Positions 46,569-60,247 are shown, numbered from the stretch's first letter. The stretch: DNA of 64,000 nucleotides from Malania oleifera (GCF_029873635.1 NC_080418.1:14549562-14613561); one strand, 5' to 3'. The notes: a model not told the origin generated them from the letters alone. Numbers and translations are program-made.

Positions 46569-47460
46569 ATGGACCCTAGAGGTAGTAGTACTCACGCTAG
46601 CGGCAATGATGGAGCAGGGCCTTCTGGCATAGGAAGAGGGGATTCAGATGATGTATTACACAGCGTAGCTCAGCAGGTTATGGTTGTGATTGCACGGAGC
46701 TATAGGGAGCATGGAGGCCCGTCTGCAATTCAGAAGTGTACGATAGAAAAGTTCGCGAAGATGAATCCTCCAACATTTTCAAGAGGAGCTAACTCTGCAG
46801 TTGCAAAGAACTGGATGCAAAAGATTAAGAAAATACTAACAGTGCTCCACTGCACCGATGAGCAGAGGGTCCTCTATGCCACGTACAAGTTGAAAAACGA
46901 GGCCAAGAGATGGTGGACGACTACGAGATTATTGGAGGAGCAGAGGCCCATACTAGTGGCTATGACTTGGAGCTGGTTCAGGGAGATATTCTTTGACAAA
47001 TATTTTCCTGCCACTGTTAAAAAGGCTAAGGTAGTGGAGTTTCTGAATTTGTTCCATGGAAATCTTACAGTTCAGCAGTATGCAGCGAAGTTCATTGAGT
47101 TGTCATGCTTCACCCCCTATGTTGTTCCAGATGAAGTTAAGAAGGCGAGGATGTTTGAGAGTGTCTTGAGGCAGTAAATAAATAAACAAGTGGCAGTTTT
47201 GAAGATGCAAGATTTCTCTAAGCTAGTTGATAGAGCCACAGTAGCAGAGGAGAGCGAACAGAAAGATGTGGGAGTATTGAGCCAAAGGAAGAGGCCCACA
47301 CCTCCAGGTTTTTAGGTGGGTTCCAATCGGGGCTCATGGTGGGCAAACTTATCCTATCTACCCTAGATGTGGCCAAAGGCATCCGGGAGAATGTAGAGTG
47401 GGAGACAATGTCTGCTATCGGTGTGGGAGATTCGGCCATATGACATGATCATGTCGAGGA
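46569..47460 (+). pseudogene. gag of element B
   Basis: The frame is open for 202 codons from MDPRGSSTHASG (46569-47177). It contains IEKFAKMNPPTFSRGANS, ATYKLKNEAKRWWTTTR and EIFFDKYFP, the Ty3/gypsy capsid signature. A TAA at 47175 ends it early; the same frame continues with QVAVLKMQDFSKLVDRAT. The knuckle CYRCGRFGHM at 47413-47442 follows in another frame and is interrupted by TGA before the last Cys. Confidence 0.9.
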
Positions 47461-47599
47461 TCGCTGACCCACGCCCAAGCTCACAGACCATTCCGAGGTG
47501 GTTATCAGGCACCCTATGGAGGCTAGTAGAGGAATGCAGCTCCGGCGAGGGTTTATGCACAAACGTTAGGAGACGCCGAGGCTGCCGGAGACATTATTA

Positions 47600-47924
47600 T
47601 AGGTACACTTATTGCTTTACCATATAAAGTTGTTGTTTTTTTTGTTTCAGGTGCCACCCATTCCTTTGTATCGTCGGGATATGTTAAAATATCTGGGGTG
47701 GAAACGCCGTTGTTAGATATTGAATTGTCAGTTGTCACGCCGACTAGGTCAGTAATGAGGTGTAAGAGAGTACTAAAAAATTATCTAGTAAGTATTTAGG
47801 AAAAAGTGTTACCAGCCAACCTAGTAGTATTAGATATGTAGGGGTTTGATGTGATATTGGGTATGGACTGGCTAGCAGCAAACTACGCTAGCATTGATTG
47901 CCGTAAAAAAGAAGGGATCTTTAG
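47600..47924 (+). pseudogene. Protease of element B, interrupted by element C
   Basis: Reads SGATHSFVSSGYVKISGVE and FDVILGMDWLAANYASIDC. The catalytic Asp before S-G-A-T is Val (GTT for GAT, 47645-47647). Element C is inserted just after KKEGIF. Confidence 0.88.
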
Positions 47925-49710
47925 TGTCACGCCCTGAACCCGGTAATGGGACCCAAGGGTGAATAAATAACCTAACCTGTCCCTGTATCATACAAAACAT
48001 CCATGACACAATACAATAAATGAGAGTCCAACCCCGGGGAGTTCCCACGCACCCTAAACACATCCATTTACAACAAAATATACGCAGCGGAAAAATGGTC
48101 TTTCTATATATATCATGTACCATACCAGAGTCTACACACAAGGAAATCCAACTCCACAATACAAACACAACCTGGGTGTCAGCCAAAACCACGAAAGACG
48201 ACTCGATACAGTCCTAATACTTATCCAAGTACCTCTCACAGTACACCGACCACTACGCTCTCAACTCAAAGGACGCTAGTCTTGGTTACTCGAAGGACCT
48301 GAAAAATATGTACGTATAACAGGGGTGAGACACCTCTCAGTAAGGCAGATACATGTTATATCCGTGTGTGGCATATGAGTGTTATCATGATACACAAAAC
48401 ATACATAGTTAAATGCAATTCTAGTATTTTCACAAAACAGTTCCAGTACAATGCATACACGCACACACACATGATCAAGCAACCCGGTGTTGTCACACCC
48501 CTCGACCCGAAGCCAGCCCGTATTACACAGCGTCCCCGGCACATGGCTAGTCCCAGACTCCCATGGCATCGTACTGGTATAAACTGGTGGATCCACACCC
48601 TATAGTGATCAGTCAGTAAGGCTCACGCCCTCGGATATAGAGTTGGACACTCTTGCCAAACATGGCCAGCGATTTCATATGCCCTCGGATATAGAGCCGG
48701 ACACTCTTTTCGTACCTGGAACAACTCGGAACCCAGTTCCTATTTCATTACATTTCAACAAAACACAACTATGCATGCTCATATAACCAAACAAACCACA
48801 CTCATTTGGTAATCTAAAATCATGGTTTTTCAAACACATACAGTTAAAACAACTCAAGGCATGACCATCCCTATAACACAATATATATCATAATATATTT
48901 ACGGTTTTCCAACAAAATCAGGGATGCAGCCCGTCACCCCTTTTTCCCAAAATTGTAATCATGAAAAACCCATAGTTTTACCTATTAGATTCCCCCAAAT
49001 GAGTAACCAAAACACACACAAGACCGTGAACCACAGTACCGAGTCCAATTTCAAAAATAACCGACATAAACTGAATCCCCTTACCTTTTCCCAAATGATC
49101 AATCCCGAACTCTACGGCCCCCAAACAGCGAACCAAGTTTCCAAAACCTACAAAGCACAGTACAGAACATACTCACAACCCTATTCTCTACATAACTAGT
49201 AGATCAAAATTAAAAACCGAGCCTTACCTCAATTTTGAGCCAAAACCCGAAAATGCCCGGAATGAAGATCCGATCCGTAGAACTTGTAGAGAATCCTTCA
49301 CTGATCCTCATGGTAACGTCGGATCATTGATTCCAGCAACGATTGGCGAGGAAATCTAGAGAGAGAGAGAGAGTTCGTTGAGTTTCTAGAGAGATAGAGA
49401 GAGGTTTTGAAGTTTCTTAGCTGAGAAGTAATGAAAATATCTATTTATAGCCCTTTGACTCGGCCACACTTTGTCGACGAATGGTGTGTTCGTCGACGAG
49501 CCCATATAGACAGCTCATCGACGAAACGGTGACCTTGTCAATGAGCCTGAGATTCCCGGTTTGTCGAAACCTCTCGGCTTCTCCTCGTCGACGAGCACCT
49601 GAAATTCGTCGCCGAGCAACCTGGGGCCTTCGTCGACAAAGCCTACTCAATTACTAATTTACCCTTCTCTTAATTAATTAAATCCATATATCACGGTTTG
49701 GGTTCCTACA
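47925..49710 (-). repeat. 3' LTR of element C
   Basis: Minus-strand TATA box (GGGCTATAAATAG) at about 49440-49452. TCGTCGACGA-type palindromes fill 49470-49645. Transcribed-side repeats (CCCTCGGATATAGAG twice) lie at 48630-48700. Confidence 0.93.
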
Positions 49711-49999
49711 ACCTCCCCTCCTTACAAAAATTTTGTCCTAGAAATTTGCAATCTCTCATTCACGAACTCACATACACAACCAACTCTAGAAAGAAAACGG
49801 CAACTACTACAACGCAACCCCATCACAATATATACATACCCTCACTTATGGCGGAGGAATACCGTGGTTACATACATAAACCGTCTCAAAAGTTCACAAA
49901 TACACACACTCCCAACGACTAACCACCTATTCCAACACAAAGTAGGGTAATGTACACATACTCAGAACAACTGTGGATACTTCCGACGTATTTTCGCTT

Positions 50000-50300
50000 C
50001 CAGTTCCCAAGAAGCTTCCTCAACCTCCTAATTCTGCCACAATACCTTTACTAACGGTATATCCTTGGTACGTAGCTTCTGAACTTTATGGTCCAGAATC
50101 TGAACAGGTACATCCTCGTACGCTAAAGTATCCCCAATTTCCAAGTCCTCATAACTCACAACATGCGACGGATCCAACACGTACCTCCTTAACATGGATA
50201 CGTGAAACACATCGTGGATCCTTGAGAGTGCTGGGGGTAGTGCAATCCTGTAAGCTACCGGACCCACTTGCTCAAGATTCTAGAATGGCCAGATATACCT
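50000..50300 (-). pseudogene. Integrase end and chromodomain-like tail of element C
   Basis: Reads GPVAYRIALPPALSRIHDVF, VSMLRRYVLDPSHVVSYEDL and DIPLVKVLWQN, then a stop. The Tekay-type C-terminus is clear. Confidence 0.87.
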
Positions 50301-50429
50301 CAGGCTTATCTTACCCTTCTTCCTGAATCCCATCACCCCTTTCATCGGAGCGATCCTTAGAAATACCTTACCCCCCACTTCGAATTCCAACTCATAGCGG
50401 TGAACATTTGCGTAACTCTTCTACCGACT

Positions 50430-51460
50430 CTAAGCCAATTTAATCCTCTCCCGGATCAAACTCACCTTCTCAGACACCTGCTGCACAAGCTCAGGTCCTA
50501 ACACCTGACGTTCACCAACCTCATCCCAATACAGAGGAGATTGACACCTCCGACCATATAGAGCGTCGAACGGTGCCATCCTGATACTAGTATGGAAGCT
50601 GTTGTTATAGGCAAACTCTACCAGTGGCATAAACTGTATCCAGCTACCATCGAAGTCTAATAAACAAGCCCGCAACATATCTTCCAAGATCTGTATTGTC
50701 TTCTCCGACTGTCCATCAGTTTTGGGGTGGAATGTTGTACTGAAAGTAAGCTTCGTCCCCAGTGCTTCCTTTAAGCTCGACCAGAATTGAGAAGTAAACC
50801 TCGGGTCTCGATTAGACATAATGGACATCGGCACTCCATGCATTCTGACTATCTCCTGCATGTATAGGTTCGCTAGCCTATTCAAAGGGTAGCTAACCTT
50901 CATCGATATGAAATGAGCAGATTTTGTCAACCTGTCCATGATCACCTAGATAGCATTCTGCCCATGAAGTGTTGGCGGCAATCCGGTCACAAAATCCATG
51001 GAAATATGCTCCCATTTCTATTCCGGAATAGCTAAGGGTTGTAAAGGCCCTGCCGACCTCTGATGGTTAGCCTTCACCTGTTGACACGTCAAATACTGCT
51101 CCATGAACTGAGCAATGTCTTTTCATTCCACTCCACTAGAAGGTCTCGCGCAAATCCCGATACATCTTTGCACTACCAGGACGTACTGTATATAAAGAAC
51201 GATGTGCTTCCTCCAGAATCGTCCTTCTGATCTCATCGTCGTTTGGAACACATAGTCTGGTCCCAAACCTCAGCTCACCTCCCATAGAGATGTTAAATTT
51301 CGCAGCCAACCCCTGTTGTACCTTCTCTACAATCTCAGCTAACTCTGCATCATTAGCCTGCGCGACTTTAATACGCTCAAACAAAGTCGGTTGGATTATC
51401 AAGCTAGCAATGAAAGCCTGATGGTCACCGACCACCAACTCTATACCCAAGCTCTCCAAA
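50430..51460 (-). pseudogene. Integrase of element C
   Basis: From right to left: the linker and zinc region (EEAHRSLYTVRPGSAKMYRD; then CQQVKAN-like), [65 protein letters not shown] and FAYNNSFHTSIRMAPFDALY. The first and second Asp and the Glu of the catalytic triad are visible. A TAG near 50946 (TGG or CAG position) and a frameshift near 51130 break it. Confidence 0.9.
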
Positions 51461-51519
51461 TCCTGTCTTACGTGATGTCAAGCTACAAACTACAGATACT
51501 GCAACATGCTCCGATTTCT

Positions 51520-52310
51520 GACTCAATGCATCAGTAACCACATTAGCTTTCCCTGGGTGATAACTGATGGTGCAATCGTAGTCCTTAATCAACTCAAGTC
51601 ACTGTCTATTCCTCATATTCAACTCTTTCTGCATGAAGAAATACCTGAGCCTTTTATAATCAATAAAAATCTCGCATTGCACACCATACAAGTAGTGTCA
51701 CCAGATCTTCAGTGCATAAACAGCAGCAGCTAGTTCCAGATCATGCGTAGGGTAATTCTTCTCGTATTCCTTTAATTGTTGAGAAGCATACACTATTAGC
51801 TTACCCTGCTACATAAGCAAACATCCTAAACCCTTTAGAGACGCGTCGCTATAAATCACAAAATTGTCATCCCCAGAAGGAATGGTCAAAACCGGAGCAA
51901 TAACCAGCTGGTGCTTCAACTCCTGAAAGCACTGCTCACAATCACTGGTCCACGCAAACTTCACCCCCTTCTTGGTCAATTGAGTTAGAGGCCCAGACAA
52001 CTTAGAGAACCCTTCCATGAACCGACGATAATAACCCGTCAGTCCTAGAAGACTCCGAACCTCCTGCACATTCTTCGGCCTCACCCAGTTGACCACAACT
52101 TCGATCTTGCTAGGATCCACTAAGATATCATCCTTAGAGACCACATGGCCTAAGAATGCAACCTAATTCAACTAGAATTCACATTTCTTCAATTTAGCAT
52201 ACAACTTCTTTTCCCGCAGAATCTGTAACACTAACCTAATATGACTTTCATGCTCTTCCAAACTCCTCGAATACACCAGAATGTCATCAATGAACACCAC
52301 TACAAATCGG
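51520..52310 (-). pseudogene. Reverse transcriptase (remnant) and RNase H of element C
   Basis: The active-site box [12 protein letters not shown] (52280-52306) is intact and continues into [40 protein letters not shown] and [18 protein letters not shown] (RNase H start). The rest of RNase H, to about 51520, is in mixed frames with stops. Immediately upstream of RFVVVF the sequence jumps to [13 protein letters not shown], which in the family lies some 180 residues earlier. Confidence 0.87.
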
Positions 52311-52546
52311 GTAAATCTTCTAGAAACACATCCAAGAATTCGCTGACTAGCCGAATATCCTCGAGCCTCAACTCATCCCACGGCGATTCCCTCATATAAG
52401 CCAGGTACCCTGATATCCGTTCAAAAGTAACCTCCTTGCCTGTAATATCGATAGAACCTGTGACATCGAACACACATTCGATCCTACAAACTCGTATTCC
52501 TGCTCCCCAGGAGGTCTGAACACTACCACCTTCCTACGACAGTCGA

Positions 52547-53910
52547 TCACAACATAACTAGAGAACAACTAATCCATCCCAGTATGATATCAAACCCCGA
52601 CATATCGTACACCACAAGATTCTCCAGTAGTAACTTCCCCTGAATTACCACTGAGCAATCTCCTAACATCCTCCTACAGAATGATACACTCCCATATGGT
52701 GTAGCTACAGACAATACTTCATCCATGACTTGGGTCTCCACCCCACACAGTTTCACAAAACTAACAGATATAAAGGATTGGGTCACACTTGAATCAAATA
52801 AAAACACAACTCTATTTAAAAGCAACATCATAGTACCTATCACCACATTCCCCGCATGCTCAGCATCCACTGGAGTAAGCGAGTACACTCGTGCCGGAGC
52901 TGTGTTCGCCTGATATGTTCCCCGGATACCTGATTACTTCCCCGATTCTGACTCCAAAAAGGCATACCCCACGTTGGTCCATGACAATCCCGAGCCATAT
53001 GACCTGATCGGCCACAATTGTAGCTGTTACCCCCAAACGGCTGGCACTCACTACTATGCCATCTGTGGCACCTGGTACAATGATCATCCGACTGGCTCAT
53101 CTGAGAACTCTGATGCTCGGTATTCTGACGATAAACTGAGCCCCTGTTCCTCTTCTTCCATGATCCCTGGCGAGATCTAGACTGAGAACCAGAACGTATT
53201 GGCCTCTTCTTCAGCTCCTGATCCGCCTCATCCTCTTGGATACCGATCTTGATCACCGTGGCCTTATCCACCAAAATCGAGAATTCATGGATTTGCAACA
53301 TACCCACTATCCTACGGATGTCCTTCCTCAAGCCCTTCTCGAACCTCCGAGTCTTCTCATACTCGTTTGAGATCAAACACAACGCGAACCGGGATAGCTC
53401 TATATACCGAGCAGTATACCCCTACACCATCATACTTCCCTAAATCTAAGCAGAAAACTCATCTACCTTAGCGTCACATGTGGAAGCCGGGAAGTATTTG
53501 TCAAAGAACACCTCCTTGAAACGGATCCGCATCATCTCTACAGAACCGGCTCTCTGCCTTTTCAGCAGACTCACCGCAGTCCACGATCGCCCTACCTCCC
53601 CAGACAACTGGAAGGTAGCATAGAGGACTCTCTACCTATCCGTGCAGTATAAGACCTCCAGAATCCTCTCAGTTTTCTTGACCTAGTCCTCTGCTATCAT
53701 CGAGTTATGTCCTCCTGAGAACGTCAGAGGATGCATGTGTGTGAACCTCTCAATGGTGCACCCCACAGACGTAGTAGAGCATTTGCCTCTCCTGACACTC
53801 CGCCCGATCTCTCGAATGACCTGCCTCGTCAATCCTCGAGGCACGGAAGGAGACACATCGCTCGCAGTCTCCTCGGGGCCACTTTCCTAGTTGTTATCAT
53901 TGGGCTCCGT
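52547..53910 (-). pseudogene. gag and protease of element C
   Basis: The start codon position (53908-53910) reads ACG before EPNDNN. Capsid pieces include CTIERFTHMHPLTFSGGHNS and FFDKYFPAS; the knuckle CYNCGRSGHMARDC is at about 52984-53025. The protease reads FLFDSSVTQSFISVSF (D-S-S instead of D-S-G) and FDIILGWI at the end. Stops occur in the N-terminal half. Confidence 0.88.
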
Positions 53911-54220
53911 TCTGAAAAACGATGGGAACCTATTAGTATTCCTATGTAAATACGGTTAACACAATTATCTACAATTAATCATGTTAACTACCACCTCACA
54001 GGTCCAAATCTGTCCTATCGCACCGACACGAATATCATCAATGGTTTACTGTGATTTTATTGAATTCGTCATTCCAAGAAAAACATAGAAAACCACCAAT
54101 GAGTCCCTGTCTAGCAACAAAACAACCCTCAACCTACTCTACCCATTTCCAACATCCTATACTCTGGTATGTACACACAACTATGCCTAACCAAGTCTAC
54201 AAGACCTAAAAACCTTGTTA

Positions 54221-54233
54221 GCTCTAATACCAA
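54221..54233 (-). promoter_or_regulatory. Primer binding site of element C
   Basis: Minus strand TTGGTATTAGAGC, one transition from the initiator-tRNA complement, 2 bp inside the LTR. Confidence 0.85.
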
Positions 54234-54235
54234 GC

Positions 54236-55908
54236 TGTCACGCCTCGAACCCGGTAATGGGACCCAGGGGTGAATAAGTAACCTAACATGTCCCTGTATC
54301 ATACAAAACATCCATGACATAGGACAATGAATGAGGGTGCGACCTCGTGGGATTCCTAGGCACCCTAAACACATCCATTTACAACAAAATATACGCAGCG
54401 AAAAAATGGTCTTTTTATACATATCATGTACCATACCAGAGTCTATACACAAGGAAATCCAGGTCCATAATACAAACACAACCTGGGTGTCAGCCAAAAC
54501 CACAAAAGACCACCCGATGTAGTCCTAGTACTTACCCAAGTACCTCTCAAAGTACACCAACCACTACGCTCCCAACTCAAAGGATTCTAGTCCCGGTTAC
54601 TCAAAGGACCTGAAAAATATGTACGTATAGTAGGGGTGGGACACCTCTCAGTAAGGCAGATATAGGTTATATTGGTGTGTGGCATATGAGTGTTATCATG
54701 ATGCACAAAACATACACAGTTAAATGCAATTTCAGTATTTTCACAAAACAGTTCCAGTACAGTGGATACACGCACACACACATGATCAAGACTCCCATGG
54801 CATCGTACCGATACAAACTAGTGGATCCACACCCTTCGATGATCAGCCGATAAGGCTCACGCCCTCGGATATTGAGTCAAACATTCTTGCCAAATATGGC
54901 CAGCGATTTCATACGCCCTCGGATACAGAGCCTAACACTCTTTTCATACCTAGAACAACTCGGAACCCAGTTCCTATTTCATTGCATTTCAACAAAACAC
55001 AACTATGCATGCTTATATAACCAAACAAACCACACCCATTTGGTAATATAAAATCATGGTTTTCCAAACACATACAGTTAAAACAAGTCAAGGCACGGCC
55101 ATCCCTATAATACAATAAATATCACAATATATTTACGATTTTCCAACAAAACTAGGGATACAGCTCGTCGCCCGCCCCCTTTTCCCAAAACCGTAATCAT
55201 GAAAAATTCATAGTTTTACCCATTAGATTCCCCCAAATGAGTAACCAAAATACACACACAGGACCGTGAACCACAGTTCCATCGAGTTTGATTTCAAAAC
55301 TAACCGACATAAACTAAATCCCCTTACCTTTCCCCAAAGGATCAATCTCGAACTCTACGGCCCCTAAATAGCAAACCGACTTCCCAAAACCTACAAAGCA
55401 CAGTACAGAACATACTCACAACCCTATTCTCTACATAACTACCAGATCAGAATTAAAAACCGAGCCTTACCTCGATTTCGAGCTAAAACTTGAAAATGCC
55501 TGGTACGAAGATCTGATCCATAGAACTTGTAGAGAATCCTTCATTGATCCTCGTGGTAACGTCGAATCATTGATTCCGGCAATGATCGGCGAAGAAATCT
55601 AGAGAGAGAGAGAGAGAGAGAGTTCATTGAGTTTCTAGAGAGATAGAGAGAAGTTTTGAAGTTTCTTAGCTGAGAAGTAATGAAAATATCTATTTATAGG
55701 CCTTTGACTCGACCACACTTCGTCGACGGATGGCATCTTCGTCAATGAGCCCATATAGACATCTCGTCAACGAGCACTTGAAACTTGTCACCGAGCAACC
55801 TGAGGCCTTCGTCGACGAACTCTGGCTTTGTCAACGAAGCTTGCTCAATTACCAATTTACCCTTCTCTTAATTAGTTAAATCCATATATCACAGTTCAAG
55901 TTCCTACA
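54236..55908 (-). repeat. 5' LTR of element C
   Basis: Same LTR as 47925-49710 but shorter. A 77-bp stretch present at 48480-48556 is missing here at 54790, with AG at both break points. TATA box at about 55690-55702; palindromes at 55716-55850, fewer than in the 3' copy. Confidence 0.93.
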
Positions 55909-55913
55909 TTTAG

Positions 55914-57440
55914 ACCCTCGGGTGAGCAAGAATTCAGATTCATGGGACCACGTGTGCACGCCTCACCACAGTTAGTATCGGTTATTCAGGCGCGAGAAGG
56001 CTGCTTCAGGGTGGTTGTCAGGGGTATGTTGTGTATATAAAGGAGATGTCAAGGAAAGAATTGAAACAAGTTGATATTCCAATAGTTAGAGAATTTCCAT
56101 ACTTTTTTCCAAAGGAATTATCTAGTTTACCAATGGATTGAGAGATAGAATTTATGATTGATCTTCTACCAGGGTCGGCACCGATATCTAAAGCGTCGTA
56201 CAGAATGGTCCTAGATGAATTGAAAGAATTGAAATATTAGTTGCAGGATTTGTTGGATAAAGGATTTATCAGGCCTAGCATATCGCCTTGGGGAGCACCT
56301 GTCATGTTTTTAAAGAAGAAAGATGGGACTATGAGGATATATATTGATAATAGAGAAATAAATAAACTAATATTCAAGAATAAATATCCTCTTCTCATAA
56401 TTGATGATTTATTTGATCAGCTCTAAGGGACCTGGGTCAACTCCAAGATTGACCTTCAATCGGGATATCACTAGGTGAAAGTTAAAGCGGAGGACGTCTT
56501 GAAGACAACCTTTCGAACTAGATATGGGCACTATGAGTTCTTGGTAATGCCATTCAGATTAACTAATGCACCAACAGTGTTTATGGACTTAATGAATCGG
56601 GTGTTCCATCAGTATTTAAACCAATTTTTTGTGGCATTTATTAATGATATACTGATCTACTCGAAGAGTTTTAAGGAACATGAGAATCATCTGAGGTTGG
56701 TGTTGCAAGTATTGCGGGAAAAGAAAATGTTCTCAAATTCAAGAAATGTGAATTCTGGTTGAGACAAGTCACCTTCCTCGGGCATGTGATCTCAAGGGAC
56801 AACTTATCGGTTGATCCAAGTAAAATAGAAGCAGTGGTGAGTTGGGTGAGATCGGGGAACATTCAGGAGGTCAAGAGTTTTCTAGGTCTGGCCGGATACT
56901 ACAAACGTTTTGTGAATGACTTTTCCAGATTATCAGGTCCACTAACACGACTCAAAAAAAAAAAGGGACTCGGGTGTGTGTTGATGCAGCATGAGAAGGT
57001 TATTGCTTATGCATCTTGGCAACTTAAAACATATGAAAAATATTACCCGGTACATGATTTAGCGTTAGCTTCAGTGGTGTATACTCTAAAGACCAGGAGG
57101 CACTACCTTTATGGTGGGAGATATGAAATATTCGCTAACCATAAAAGCTTGAAATATTTCTTTACCCAGAAAGAATTGAATATGAGGCAAAGGAGATGGC
57201 TAGAGCTCATTAAATTATATAATTGTACCATCAGTTACCATCTAGGGAAAGCAAACGTGGTGACTGATGCGCTGAGCCGAAAGTTAGTGGGTGCATCATT
57301 GTCAGCAGTGGAGATTCAGCATCCGATTCAGATGGACCTAGAGAGGCTCGATGTAGAGCTAGTAGAGGATGGTTACCAAACATTTATTGCCAACCTAGTG
57401 GTACAACCTACCTTGCAGAAGAGAATTAAAGTTTCCTAGA
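55914..57440 (+). pseudogene. Reverse transcriptase and RNase H of element B
   Basis: Recognisable [55 protein letters not shown], then [20 protein letters not shown]. The active-site box reads FINDILIYS: the first Asp is Asn (AAT at 56643-56645). Connection: [20 protein letters not shown] and [19 protein letters not shown]. After LTRLKKKK the frame jumps to [20 protein letters not shown], so the first part of RNase H is missing. RNase H resumes through [20 protein letters not shown] and [12 protein letters not shown]. Stops interrupt 55914-56240. Confidence 0.9.
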
Positions 57441-58168
57441 AGAATGAAGCAGAATTGGTAGAGCTGATAGATAAAGTGCAAGACAGTGAGGGAGAGGAAT
57501 TCAGTATTTTCTGAGGATGGAGCTCTGAGGTTCTGTGCCAGACTATGCGTCCCTACAGATGCTGAAATTAGGAGGGCTATCTAATAAGAGGCGCATAGAT
57601 CTCTTTATACAATGCATCCTGGAAGTACTAAGATGTATCGTGACCTTCAAGAATCATTTTGGTGGAGCATCATGAAGAGGGAGATAGTTGAATTCATGGA
57701 ATAGTGTTTGACATGTCAGCAAGTAAAGGCTGAACACTAGAGGCCAGCAGGACACTTGCAGCCACTCCACATTCCCGAGTGGAAGTGGGACCATATATCT
57801 ATGGATTTCGTCACGGGATTACCACCGGTGCTATATGGGCAGAATGCCATTTGGGTGGTTGTAGATCGACTGATGAAGACTGCCCACTTCCTACCTATTA
57901 AAGTTAACTATCCTATGAACAGATAGTCAGAGATATATATTTAGAAGATAGTTCGACCCCATGGAATGCCAGTATCCATAGTTTAAGATCATGACCCACG
58001 TTTCACATCACGGTTTTGGAGGAGCTTACAAAAGGTTTTGGGGTCTCAATTTTCTTTTAGCACGACATTTCATCCTCAAACTGATGAGCAGACAGAGGGG
58101 ATAATCTAGATACTTGAGGATATGCTGCGAACATGTATACTAGATTTCGGGGGTAGTTGGACCTAATA
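57440..58168 (+). pseudogene. Integrase of element B, first part
   Basis: Zinc region and core are recognisable in pieces ([87 protein letters not shown]). Several TAG/TAA codons lie between. The sequence is cut by solo LTR E within the TQYMPLV-type motif and resumes at 60243. Confidence 0.87.
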
Positions 58169-58751
58169 TGTAACGTCCTACTAAATTAATTGAGATTTTT
58201 TTTATAATAATAATTATTGTGAAATTCCACTGCTCTGATAGCTTCACATATAAAACTAACCATCCACCTAAGCAGCAGGAAGCTAAAATCACTTAACCAC
58301 CAGCATATATAAATATGTACAATACTATAGTGCCAAAATACTCCCAAAATTTACATATAAAGCTACACCTCCAAAATCCCTCTTTTGAGATTAGAACTAT
58401 ACAAAGAAAACCTTTCCCAAAAATACTCACTCTATTGATAGACAGCACTAAAATCCCTTTATGTGTGAGCTTGATCTGCTCGCCTCGCTGGGTCACTTGA
58501 AAAATATAAGTTAAATGGGATGAGGCGACGCTCAGTAAGAAGAAACATGCTATTACTAGTGTGTGGCAGATGAGCTACATGCTTGCAAAATCTAATTTAG
58601 AAAAATACCATAAATAACATAACTGAATGAAACCTGTATACCTGTTGCAAAATACATCATACCTATGTTGCTTAACATAAACTGAGTTTTCTCAATATCT
58701 TATTCATAGTACTACTAATAACTATAAGCATGTCTATTTTCTAAAAATATG

Positions 58752-58810
<59 letters not shown>

Positions 58811-60242
58811 ACTGAGGAAATTCCCTGGATGGATAACTAAAGTCATGAATTAACCCCTCATGATAGGATTGTGCAGCCCAAAGGTGGGACCTAACCTAGC
58901 TGGCCGACCAAGGTAAGTCAACTGAACTCCGACAGTCAGATTGTGCCCCCTCAACCCATATCTGATGGGGAGCTTGTCCACAACATAGGCACGACCAACT
59001 TCAGAATACCACCTATTATCTGAATAGGGGTTTCACTCTGAACTGAATATAGCTACGTTACCGTGCTTTGCTGCTGAATATGGTCTATCAGGGTCTCATA
59101 CTATATACATAACTGATATTTCTAAAATATTGTTTTTACCATGATTTTGTAACAGTTGAAATAACCATAACACCATAAATACTAAGCTGAATAAACTGTA
59201 ATAACTGGATAGCTGATATGTATGCATAACTGAATACCTGAATTTTCTGTTTTAACTGTATAAACTGAATGTTATGGTTTTGAAGTGGCTATATCATAAT
59301 ATTCTGAGAAATACTATAAAATATGAGTTTCTGTGCATATGCTGAAAATCATGGTATTCTGAAAATTATGGAAACCTTGTATTAGGCTAATAATAAACTC
59401 ATGCCACACAATTAAACATTAATATTATCAGGTTCTGAAATCGCACAAATAATCTAAATAATAATTTGCTAAAAAAGATCATATAATTTATACTGAATCA
59501 AAACAGGTTTACCTAACATAGCATATTTCTCTTACCTGATTCTGGCTAAAACCCCCTACTGTATCGGGTCCTACACTCGTAGGGCTTCCCACTCAACACC
59601 CTGAAAACCATATATCCCATAACAAAATATTACTATTTCTACGTCTACTGCATTTCCTACAACTAATGGAAAGCCAAATTTCAACAAAAAGATCTTACCC
59701 TGAATCTGGGATGAAATCCAACTTCGTCCCATCGATGATCCGCTTCGGCAGATTAGGGAGAACTTCCCAATGAGCGTTGTGGTGGCCTCAAATCGTCAAT
59801 TCGATGAACGACGAGGCCAGAATTGAGGAGAGAATGAGGAGAAACCGTAAGGGAGAGGAGAGAGAGCGTTTCGCTGAGTTTTCTGCATAAAAAACTGAGT
59901 TTAGCACCATTTATACTGTGGGCTTCGTTGACGAGCCACATCCTCTCGTCGACGAGGCCAAGAAGAAGGTTCGTCGATGAACACCATCTTCTCGTCAACG
60001 AAATTCAAAGCTTAGGAAAAGCCTCTTAGTATCTTCTCGTTGACGAAACATGACCTCGTCGACGAGACCCTCTTGTATCCTCGTCGACGAATCCCCTGTG
60101 TTCATCGATGAGGACATGGGTAAATTTTTGGGTTATTACATCCAAAGTGCAACTTCGTCGACGAACGTTGCCTCCTTCTGTTACTGCTTCCATTTCCCTT
60201 TATCTTTATTATTTAAATACCATTATTCTTCGGGTCGTTACA
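58169..60242 (-). mobile_element. Solo LTR E in element B, TSD TAATA
   Basis: 2074 bp, TGTAACGTCC...GGGTCGTTACA, flanked by TAATA at 58164-58168 and 60243-60247. A minus-strand TATA box (CAGTATAAATGG) lies at about 59908-59919; GTCGAC-type palindromes cover 59925-60170. (TA)n at 58754-58806. No internal region. Confidence 0.92.
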
Positions 60243-60247
60243 TAATA

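Larger units (their letters stand above)
47925..55908 (-). mobile_element. Tekay element C nested in B, TSD TTTAG
   Basis: On the minus strand: 5' LTR 54236-55908 (1673 bp), 3' LTR 47925-49710 (1786 bp), TSD TTTAG at 47920-47924 and 55909-55913. The PBS is at 54221-54233 and the polypurine tract at 49711-49723 (GTAAGGAGGGGAGG-like on the minus strand). Domain order is gag, protease, RT/RNase H, integrase, chromodomain-like tail. The LTR family is that of element A. Most of the RT catalytic half upstream of FIDD is deleted. Confidence 0.94.
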
